Source of the DNA: Sedimenticola sp.
GTDB taxonomy: Bacteria; Pseudomonadota; Gammaproteobacteria; Chromatiales; Chromatiaceae
Reading direction: 5' to 3'
NCBI GenBank assembly: GCA_030619405.1
Contig: JAUXBK010000155.1
Coordinates: 1-6,428 of the forward strand
Length of the DNA stretch: 6,428 bases
Shown here: positions 1 through 4,890 of the stretch, piece after piece
Position numbering within the stretch: the stretch's first letter is position 1
Layout of the letters: every line of letters begins with the position of its first letter
Made by a program: the position numbers and the translations under genes
The notes under the pieces: generated by a model
Database searches by the model: none
Told to the model about the DNA's origin: nothing
What the model saw: only the letters and a program-made list of their open reading frames with translations

Positions 1-107
1 AGGTCGTTGATGCCGACGATCTCGATCTCCTTGAAATCCTTGGCTACTGCACGAAAGACCATACGGCCAATGCGACCAAAACCATTGATGCCTACTTTGA
101 TAGTCAT
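1..107 (-). CDS. gap: Glyceraldehyde-3-phosphate dehydrogenase, N-terminal fragment
   Basis: This is the 5' end of a gene that leaves the window on the left. The first 35 codons read MTIKVGINGFGRIGRMVFRA and onward to VGIND, which is the start of the NAD(P)-binding Rossmann domain of GAPDH; the INGFGRIGR motif is the glycine-rich dinucleotide loop and is diagnostic of the family. The enzyme interconverts glyceraldehyde-3-phosphate and 1,3-bisphosphoglycerate in the cytoplasm (glycolysis, gluconeogenesis, Calvin cycle). The ATG at 107-105 is preceded by AGGAG (plus-strand 119-123) with an 11-nt spacer, slightly long but usable. It lies 79 nt downstream of the tkt stop on the same strand, so co-transcription with tkt is likely, as in many gammaproteobacterial tkt-gap(-pgk) clusters. 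Cofactor preference and catalytic cysteine lie outside the window. Confidence 0.95.
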   Translation of the reverse strand, partial: MTIKVGINGFGRIGRMVFRAVAKDFKEIEIVGIND

Positions 108-150
108 GGTGAAAAAAACTCCTGATAGTTTCGAATTGGATAATGCCGAA

Positions 151-174
151 GGCGGGTGCCGACAGACACCCGCC
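151..174 (-). other. Intercistronic hairpin between tkt and gap
   Basis: GGCGGGTG at 151-158 is a perfect 8-bp inverted repeat of CACCCGCC at 167-174, with an 8-nt loop. It lies between the tkt stop and the gap start. On the minus strand the hairpin is followed by TTCGGC and not by a T-run, so it is not a standard intrinsic terminator. A role as an mRNA stabiliser or processing site, or as a weak terminator that lowers gap readthrough, is inference. Confidence 0.5.
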
Positions 175-186
175 TCAGATCTGGGT

Positions 187-2199
187 TCAGACCAGGGACT
201 CCACTGCCTTGGCCACATTCTCTGCCGTGATACCGAAGTGTTTGTACACTTCAGGTGCCGGGGCGGACTCACCGAAGGTATCGAGGCCGATCACCTTCCC
301 GTTGAGACCCACATACGTGTTCCAGAAAGACGTCACGCCGGCCTCGACGGCCACCCTGGCCGTGACGGCCGCTGGCAGCACGGACTCTCGATACGCTTCG
401 TCCTGGGCATCGAAGGTGTCGGTGGAGGGCATGGAGACCACGCGCACCTTGCGTCCCTTGCCGGCCAGCTCCTGCTGGGCGCTCATGGCCAGCTCCACCT
501 CGGATCCAGTGGCGATGATGATCGCCTCCGGCGTGCCTTCACAGTCGGAGAGGATATACCCCCCCTTAGCGATCGCGGCGATCTGCTCCGGGGTGCGCTG
601 CTGGTGCGGCAGACCCTGGCGGGAGAGGATCAGGCTGGTGGGGCCACCTTGCCGCTCCAGGGCCAGTTTCCAGGCGACGGCGGTCTCGACTGCATCGCAG
701 GGGCGCCAGACAGACATGCGCGGCAGCATGCGCAGGGTGGCGGTCTGCTCGACCGGCTGATGGGTGGGGCCATCTTCGCCCAGACCAATGGAGTCATGGG
801 TGTAGACGTGGATCGGGCCCAGTTTCATCAAGCACGCCATGCGCAGGGCATTGCGGGCATATTCCGAGAACATCAGGAAGGTGGCGCCGTAGCTCTTGAA
901 ACCGCCGTGCAACTCGATGCCGTTCATGATGGCGGACATGCCAAATTCACGCACACCGTAGTGGATGTAGTTGCCGGAAGCGTCATCCGGGGTGATCGGC
1001 TTGGATCCGGACCAGATCGTCAGGTTGGAACCTGCCAGATCGGCAGAGCCGCCCATGAACTCCGGCACCAGCGGACCAAGGCCCTCGATGGCGTTCTGGG
1101 AGGCCTTGCGGCTGGCGATCTTCTCCGCTTTCTGGTTCACCGAATCGACAAACGCGCTGGCCTTCTCCTCCCAGTCCGGTATCAGCTCTCCAGCCATGCG
1201 GCGCTTGAACTCGGCGGCCAGTTCGGGGTGAGCCGCGGCATAGGCGTCGAAACGAGCGTTCCACTCACCCTCTGCGGCCTCACCCCTCTGTTTCGCATCC
1301 CAGCCGACATAGATCTCTTCCGGCACCTCGAACGGACCGTATGGCCAATCCAGCGCCTCTTTGGTCAGGACGATCTCATCGTCCCCCAGGGGGGCGCCAT
1401 GACAATCTTCCTTGCCCTGTTTGTTGGGGGAACCAAAACCGATGATGGTCTGGCAGCAGATCAGGGTCGGCCTGTCGGTGACGGAGCGGGCCGCTTCGAT
1501 CGCCGCCTTGATCGCATCCCCATTGTGACCGTCGACCTTGGGGATGACATGCCAGCCATACGCCTCGAAGCGCTTGGGGGTATCGTCGGTAAACCAGGCA
1601 GCGCCGTCGGCCCCACCCCGCACCTCACCATCGATGGAGATGTTGTTGTCATCATAGAAGGCAGTCAGCTTGCCCAGCTTCAGGGTGCCGGCCAGGGAGC
1701 ATGCCTCGTGGGAGATACCCTCCATCAGGCAGCCATCACCCAGAAAGGTATAGGTGTAATGATCGACGATTTCATGGCCATCACGATTGAACTGGGCGGC
1801 CAGGCTCTTCTCGGCGATGGCCATGCCGATGGCGTTGGTGAGACCCTGGCCCAGCGGGCCGGTGGTGGTCTCCACACCCGGGGCGTAACCATACTCGGGG
1901 TGGCCCGGGGTCTTGGAGTGGAGCTGACGGAAGCTCTTGAGATCATCAATGCTCAGGTCGTACCCGGTGAGGTGCAACAGGGAATAGACAAGCATCGATC
2001 CATGCCCGTTGGAGAGTACGAATCGATCCCGGTCCGCCCACTTGGGGTTGGCCGGGTTGTGTTGCATATAGTCGTTCCAGAGTACTTCCGCTATATCGGC
2101 CATACCCATGGGCGCACCCGGGTGACCTGAGTTGGCTTTCTGTACCGCGTCCATGCTCAGGGCACGGATGGCATTGGCAAGATTTCTTCGCGAGGACAT
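187..2199 (-). CDS. tkt: Transketolase
   Basis: Full-length thiamine-diphosphate (ThDP) enzyme of 670 residues (E. coli TktA has 663). It moves two-carbon ketol units between sugar phosphates in the non-oxidative pentose phosphate pathway and, if present, the Calvin cycle. Domains in order: ThDP-binding N-domain (to about residue 330), pyrimidine-binding middle domain (about 355-525), C-terminal domain. Visible motifs are SGHPGAPMG (His26), SNGHGS (His66), GPLGQG (114-119), the ThDP/Mg motif GDG (154-156) through DDNN (Asn185), HGAPLG (His268), VREFGM (Glu418, the cofactor-activating Glu) and THQPVEQ (His480). All expected active-site residues seem present. The start at 2199 is preferred because MSSRRNLANAIRALSMDAVQ aligns with E. 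coli TktA from its first residue; an in-frame ATG at 2214 has no ribosome-binding site and lies over the purine-rich site of this start. Odd point: six extra residues at about 194-201 just after the Mg-binding loop. Confidence 0.98.
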   Translation of the reverse strand: MSSRRNLANAIRALSMDAVQKANSGHPGAPMGMADIAEVLWNDYMQHNPANPKWADRDRFVLSNGHGSMLVYSLLHLTGYDLSIDDLKSFRQLHSKTPGHPEYGYAPGVETTTGPLGQGLTNAIGMAIAEKSLAAQFNRDGHEIVDHYTYTFLGDGCLMEGISHEACSLAGTLKLGKLTAFYDDNNISIDGEVRGGADGAAWFTDDTPKRFEAYGWHVIPKVDGHNGDAIKAAIEAARSVTDRPTLICCQTIIGFGSPNKQGKEDCHGAPLGDDEIVLTKEALDWPYGPFEVPEEIYVGWDAKQRGEAAEGEWNARFDAYAAAHPELAAEFKRRMAGELIPDWEEKASAFVDSVNQKAEKIASRKASQNAIEGLGPLVPEFMGGSADLAGSNLTIWSGSKPITPDDASGNYIHYGVREFGMSAIMNGIELHGGFKSYGATFLMFSEYARNALRMACLMKLGPIHVYTHDSIGLGEDGPTHQPVEQTATLRMLPRMSVWRPCDAVETAVAWKLALERQGGPTSLILSRQGLPHQQRTPEQIAAIAKGGYILSDCEGTPEAIIIATGSEVELAMSAQQELAGKGRKVRVVSMPSTDTFDAQDEAYRESVLPAAVTARVAVEAGVTSFWNTYVGLNGKVIGLDTFGESAPAPEVYKHFGITAENVAKAVESLV

Positions 2200-2488
2200 C
2201 AATCCTTCCCTCATAGGCTGGTTGGAAATTCTTCACTCCGGCTCAGACCCCGGCTGGTCACTTTTGAAATACCACGATACGGTCTGCGGTTTTCTCCCTA
2301 AACTCCGTCCTTCCATGACGGGAAACAACGCTTTCAGCATAGGATCCGGCCTCGAGGGCCCCCCCGGACTGGCTGCTGGCAACGATGATCCCCGATATTT
2401 TAGAACAGAAGAGTATTCTTAACCGATTAACTATCCCTGGGCAACCAAACCTGCTTTATAGGGGTAGAAATAAAAATTAAAATGGAAC
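2200..2488 (-). other. Intergenic region upstream of tkt, no gene seen
   Basis: These 289 bp separate the stop of the thioredoxin-like gene from the tkt start. I see no convincing coding sequence. The half near 2395-2488 is AT-rich and holds possible minus-strand -10 elements (TATAAA, plus-strand 2455-2460; TAAAAT, plus-strand 2397-2402), but neither has a good -35 at 16-18 bp. A dyad TTAA-N4-TTAA lies at 2419-2430 and a small hairpin (CCGTC/GACGG) at 2305-2321. A tkt promoter is expected here but cannot be placed with confidence. No clear terminator follows the thioredoxin-like gene, so readthrough into tkt is possible. Confidence 0.4.
2203..2212 (-). promoter_or_regulatory. Ribosome-binding site that decides the tkt start
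   Basis: The minus strand reads GAGGGAAGGA followed by TTG and the ATG at 2199. GAGG sits 9 nt from the ATG and AAGGA only 3 nt, so GAGG is the likelier pairing. The site falls inside the first codons of the longer reading from 2214, which supports 2199 as the true start. Confidence 0.7.
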
Positions 2489-3043
2489 TTACTCCCGCCA
2501 CTTTATCGAACAACCCATGCTGGGAATCTGCTGTTCCGGCCCCTGGCCGGTCTCGGCCACCTGTTTCATCGCCTCGAACAGATCCCGGCGCACATCAGAG
2601 GACGCGGCCTGCTTGCGGCTCTCATCCAGCCGCCCCCGGTACTGCAGTTGCAGGTCGGCGTTGAAACCAAAGAAGTCGGGGGTGCAGACGGCGCCATAGG
2701 CCCGGGCCACCTCCTGGGTTTCGTCATACAGATAAGGGAAAGGAAACTGGAACTCCCCCGCCACCCGGACCATGTTCTCGAACGAATCCTCGGCGTATTC
2801 CGCCGGGTCGTTGGACATGATGGCAACGCTGTTGACACCGTGCGCCTGCAGCTCCCGGGTGTCTCTCACAATCCGGTCCAGCACCGCCTTCACATAGGGG
2901 CAGTGATTGCAGATGAACATCACCAGCAGACCCTTGCGGCCACGGCAATCCTGCAGCGTCCAGCGCTTTCCATCAACGCCGCGGAGTTCGAAATCGATGG
3001 CCGGCCGGCCAAAATCGCATACCGGAGTTTCCAGGGAAACCAT
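2489..3043 (-). CDS. Thioredoxin-family (PRX-like) redox protein
   Basis: A 184-residue protein with an AhpC/TSA-type thioredoxin fold. The N-terminal half has FELRGVDGKRWTLQD, the usual peroxiredoxin-like strand and turn. The active-site segment VMFICNHCPYVKA carries a CNHC (CXXC) pair at about residues 45-48. The cis-proline region is VCTPDFFGF (Pro about 122), and the end PSMGCSIKW is typical of the PRX-like subgroup with the F-x-CNHCPYV motif. No signal peptide or membrane segment is visible, so a cytoplasmic thiol-disulfide or peroxide-related role is likely; the substrate is unknown for this subgroup. The start at 3043 is chosen over the ATG at 3073 because a perfect AGGAGG lies 6 nt upstream and the extra N-terminal residues (MGMIRKRRVC) do not look family-like. 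It is transcribed toward tkt, 289 nt away, and diverges from metK; a functional link to either is not evident. Confidence 0.92.
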   Translation of the reverse strand: MVSLETPVCDFGRPAIDFELRGVDGKRWTLQDCRGRKGLLVMFICNHCPYVKAVLDRIVRDTRELQAHGVNSVAIMSNDPAEYAEDSFENMVRVAGEFQFPFPYLYDETQEVARAYGAVCTPDFFGFNADLQLQYRGRLDESRKQAASSDVRRDLFEAMKQVAETGQGPEQQIPSMGCSIKWRE

Positions 3044-3049
3044 GCATAC

Positions 3050-3055
3050 CCTCCT
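3050..3055 (-). promoter_or_regulatory. Ribosome-binding site of the thioredoxin-like gene
   Basis: A perfect AGGAGG on the minus strand lies 6 nt before the ATG at 3043. It fixes that start, since the alternative ATG at 3073 is upstream of this site. Confidence 0.85.
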
Positions 3056-3174
3056 CTTTCGGATCATTCCCAACGGGGATCGTAGTCAAGCTATCTAGAT
3101 GATTGTACGCCATCAGACGGGGAAATAACCACCTCGCTGCCAACACGGAAACCGGGACTCTTTACAAATTCCGA

Positions 3175-3202
3175 TTGACAAAAACGGTGTTCGATGCATA
3201 AT
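3175..3202 (+). promoter_or_regulatory. Sigma70-type promoter for the metK leader
   Basis: A consensus -35 TTGACA (3175-3180) is followed after 16 bp by CATAAT (3197-3202, five of six matches to TATAAT). The expected transcription start is about 3208-3210, giving a leader of about 165 nt before the metK ATG. This is the best promoter-like match in the window. No alternative with a matching -35 is seen nearer to metK. The opposite strand in 3060-3175 should hold the promoter of the thioredoxin-like gene; a TACAAT (plus-strand 3102-3107) is present without a good -35. Confidence 0.75.
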
Positions 3203-3208
3203 TTGCGG

Positions 3209-3373
3209 GTCTTTGAGACGTTTGGCGCCGATTTGATCTCAGATTGCGGGCGCTTGATAAATGCGGCTAAAGCGTTGAGTGGAGCACTCTTCAGGAAACC
3301 CGCCCATGCTTTTATGCCAGGCGGGTTTTTTATTTTCTAACCTATTATTAAGGTTCAAGGGTAACCAGAGACC
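3209..3373 (+). promoter_or_regulatory. Structured 5' leader of metK, possible attenuator
   Basis: The predicted leader contains successive hairpins: TGAGA (3214-3218) with TCTCA (3237-3241); CGCTT (3251-3255) with AAGCG (3270-3274); GAGTG (3277-3281) with CACTC (3285-3289); then an intrinsic terminator (3296-3331). Between the terminator and the ATG, GGTT (3352-3355) can pair either with AACC at 3339-3342 (as AACCT/AGGTT) or with AACC at 3363-3366. The second pairing puts the candidate ribosome-binding sequence AAGGG (3357-3361) in a loop. This looks like a regulatory leader, but I do not recognise a named SAM-riboswitch class in it. The helices were read by eye and not folded. A terminated small RNA from the same promoter is the main alternative. 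Confidence 0.5.
3296..3331 (+). terminator. Intrinsic terminator inside the metK leader
   Basis: AAACCCGCC (3296-3304) pairs perfectly with GGCGGGTTT (3320-3328) across a 15-nt loop, and the T-run continues to 3331, followed by ATTTT. This has the form of a rho-independent terminator on the plus strand. Its position, about 120 nt after the promoter and 42 nt before the metK ATG, suggests attenuation of metK or the end of a short RNA. No upstream plus-strand gene exists for it to terminate. Confidence 0.8.
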
Positions 3374-4540
3374 ATGAGCGATTATCTTTTCACCTCCGAA
3401 TCCGTATCCGAGGGACACCCGGACAAGATGGCAGACCAGATCTCCGATGCGGTCCTCGATGCCATCCTGGACCAGGACCCCAACCCTGAGCACGCCCGCG
3501 TCGCCTGCGAGACCATGGTCAAGACCGGCGTCGTCATCGTTGCCGGCGAGATCAGCACCTCTGCCTGGGTAGACCTGGACGAACTGGTGCGGAAGGTGAT
3601 CTGTGAGATCGGCTACACCAGCTCGGACGTGGGCTTCGACGGCAGTACCTGTGCCGTCATGTCCCTGATCGGCAAGCAGTCCAGCAATATCGCCCAGGGG
3701 GTCGACCGTTCCGCGCCCGAGGAGCAGGGCGCAGGGGACCAGGGGCTGATGTTCGGCTACGCCTGTAACGAGACCGATGTGTTGATGCCTGCCCCTATCA
3801 CCTATGCCCATCGATTGGTGCAGCGCCAGTCGGAGATGCGCCGGGAGAAGGTACTCCCCTGGCTGCGACCGGACGCCAAGAGTCAGGTCACCTTCCGCTA
3901 TGAAGACGGAGTCATCGCCGGTATCGATGCTATCGTGCTCTCCACCCAGCACGACGAAGGGATCGAGTACGCCCACCTGCAGGAAGCGGTGATGGAGAAC
4001 ATCATCAAGCCGGTTCTGCCAGCCGAGTGGCTGACCAAGGATACCCGCTATCACATCAACCCGACCGGCTCGTTCGTGATCGGTGGCCCGGTGGGCGACT
4101 GTGGCCTCACTGGCCGCAAGATCATCGTCGACACCTACGGTGGCATGGCCCGCCATGGTGGCGGCGCCTTCTCGGGCAAGGACCCCTCCAAAGTGGACCG
4201 TTCCGCGGCTTACGCCGGCCGCTATGTGGCCAAGAATATCGTGGCGGCCGGACTGGCGGACCGTTGCGAGATCCAGGTCTCCTATGCCATCGGTGTCGCC
4301 CAACCCACCTCCATCTCCATCGACACCTTTGGCACCGCCCGGATCGAAGAGGAGAAGATCGAGCGCCTGGTCAGAGAGCATTTCGACCTGCGTCCCTGGA
4401 GCATCCTGCAGATGCTGGATCTGATCCGCCCCATCTACCGCAAGACGGCCTCCTACGGCCATTTTGGTCGGGAGGAGCCAGAGTTCACCTGGGAACGCAC
4501 CGACAAGGCGGAACTGCTGCGGGACGCGGCGGGAGTCTGA
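3374..4540 (+). CDS. metK: S-adenosylmethionine synthetase
   Basis: Full-length methionine adenosyltransferase of 388 residues (E. coli MetK has 384). It makes SAM from methionine and ATP with release of phosphate and pyrophosphate; it is a cytoplasmic Mg- and K-dependent enzyme, normally a tetramer. Visible motifs are SESVSEGHPDK (8-18, with catalytic His15 and Asp17), GAGDQGLMFGYA (119-130, family signature 1), and HGGGAFSGKDPSK (261-273, signature 2, phosphate-binding P-loop-like segment). The three-fold repeated core is complete and ends normally. The start at 3374 matches the family N-terminus (MSDYLFTSES). The ribosome-binding site is weak: AGAG 3 nt away or AAGGG 12 nt away, the latter within a possible switch hairpin. 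The TGA stop shares its last base with the first unit of a heptamer array. The downstream ahcY on the same strand completes the SAM-to-SAH-to-homocysteine branch of the methyl cycle. Confidence 0.98.
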   Translation: MSDYLFTSESVSEGHPDKMADQISDAVLDAILDQDPNPEHARVACETMVKTGVVIVAGEISTSAWVDLDELVRKVICEIGYTSSDVGFDGSTCAVMSLIGKQSSNIAQGVDRSAPEEQGAGDQGLMFGYACNETDVLMPAPITYAHRLVQRQSEMRREKVLPWLRPDAKSQVTFRYEDGVIAGIDAIVLSTQHDEGIEYAHLQEAVMENIIKPVLPAEWLTKDTRYHINPTGSFVIGGPVGDCGLTGRKIIVDTYGGMARHGGGAFSGKDPSKVDRSAAYAGRYVAKNIVAAGLADRCEIQVSYAIGVAQPTSISIDTFGTARIEEEKIERLVREHFDLRPWSILQMLDLIRPIYRKTASYGHFGREEPEFTWERTDKAELLRDAAGV

Positions 4541-4602
4541 GGACAGAGGACAGAGGACAGAGGACAGAGGACAGAGGACAGAGGACAGAGGACAGAGGAC
4601 AG
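4540..4602 (+). repeat. Perfect 7-bp tandem array, nine copies
   Basis: AGGACAG is repeated nine times without error over 63 bp, starting at the last base of the metK stop codon. The period is not a multiple of three, so the array is not a coding repeat of metK. Perfect identity suggests recent expansion or active homogenisation by slippage. Similar short heptanucleotide repeats occur between genes in various bacteria. A related degenerate array lies at the end of ahcY. Confidence 0.98.
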
Positions 4603-4619
4603 AATAGGATCATGGCGGA

Positions 4620-4647
4620 TTCCCAAAGGTTCCCAGGTTTCTATAAT
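4620..4647 (+). promoter_or_regulatory. Candidate promoter for ahcY
   Basis: TATAAT (4642-4647) is a perfect -10; TTCCCA (4620-4625) at 16 bp is a four-of-six match to TTGACA. Transcription would start near 4654, at the foot of the hairpin element and about 90 nt before the SAH riboswitch. The AT-rich context makes a chance -10 possible. Readthrough from metK is the alternative source of ahcY mRNA. Confidence 0.35.
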
Positions 4648-4739
4648 TCTATAGAGGCTCTTGCAAAACTATTAAATCCCCCTCTCCCTGGGGGGAGAGG
4701 GGGCGTTTTGCAAGAACCTCTCTATATTCTGAATTCTAT
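4645..4739. repeat. MITE- or REP-like inverted repeat flanked by direct repeats
   Basis: Outer arms 4653-4669 and 4705-4721 (AGAGGCTCTTGCAAAAC against its complement) match over 17 bp with one mismatch. Nested inside is a perfect 11-bp GC-rich stem, CCCCCTCTCCC (4678-4688) with GGGAGAGGGGG (4693-4703), and a 4-nt loop. AATTCTAT occurs on both sides (4645-4652 and 4732-4739), which could be an 8-bp target duplication. The form suggests a small non-autonomous insertion. The stem is followed by CGTTTT, so it might also act as a terminator after metK. It holds no gene. Confidence 0.6.
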
Positions 4740-4745
4740 TTCCCC

Positions 4746-4869
4746 CCTCCTGAGGAGCGTTGCAACCCCGCTACTAAATCCTGCGACATCTGTCAGGTTT
4801 AATCTGCACAACAGGCAGATTTAGTAGCGGGGCCAGGCTCAGGGGGCTTACTTTGCTCGAACGGCGCTC
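4746..4869 (+). promoter_or_regulatory. S-adenosylhomocysteine (SAH) riboswitch
   Basis: The conserved core of the SAH aptamer is present: GAGGAGCGTTGCAA (4752-4765) and CCAGGCTC (4833-4840). P1 forms from 4746-4754 and 4838-4846. P2 is an unusually long perfect 15-bp stem, 4766-4780 with 4818-4832, capped by a 37-nt region with further small pairing. The pseudoknot P4 pairs GAGCGT (4755-4760) with GCGCTC (4864-4869), the last pair being U-G. This class binds SAH and raises expression of SAH-recycling genes, and it sits directly before ahcY. The ahcY ribosome-binding site GGAG (4879-4882) begins 10 nt after P4. U6 (4872-4877) follows P4, but I find no ordinary terminator hairpin before it, so translational control is the likelier mode (inference). 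Confidence 0.95.
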
Positions 4870-4890
4870 GGTTTTTTCGGAGACTGAATC

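Noticed and set aside
7..2130. Long plus-strand open frame of 707 codons opposite tkt
   Set aside because: It is fully antisense to a transketolase with intact motifs and has no recognisable domain; long antisense frames are expected opposite GC-rich genes.
2348..2360. GC-rich near-palindrome GGCCTCGAGGGCC as an operator
   Set aside because: Short and imperfect, in a GC-rich stretch, with no nearby promoter element to support a regulatory role.
3084..3089. TTGACT on the minus strand as the -35 of the thioredoxin-like gene
   Set aside because: No -10-like hexamer lies 16-18 bp downstream on that strand.
3216..3223. MetJ operator (AGACGTTT, seven of eight to AGACGTCT)
   Set aside because: MetJ binds two or more adjacent 8-mers; the flanking 8-mers on both sides match poorly, so one box is not enough.
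3239..4462. Minus-strand open frame of 407 codons opposite metK
   Set aside because: Antisense shadow of metK; rich in Gly, Asp and His as expected from the complement of a biased gene, with no family signal.
4540..4602. CRISPR-like array
   Set aside because: The repeat is 7 bp with no spacers and no cas genes; it is a simple tandem repeat.
4027..4824. Plus-strand frame with RTEDRGQ repeats at its end
   Set aside because: It is an out-of-frame reading of metK that runs into the heptamer array; the peptide repeat is only the 21-bp translation of a 7-bp unit.
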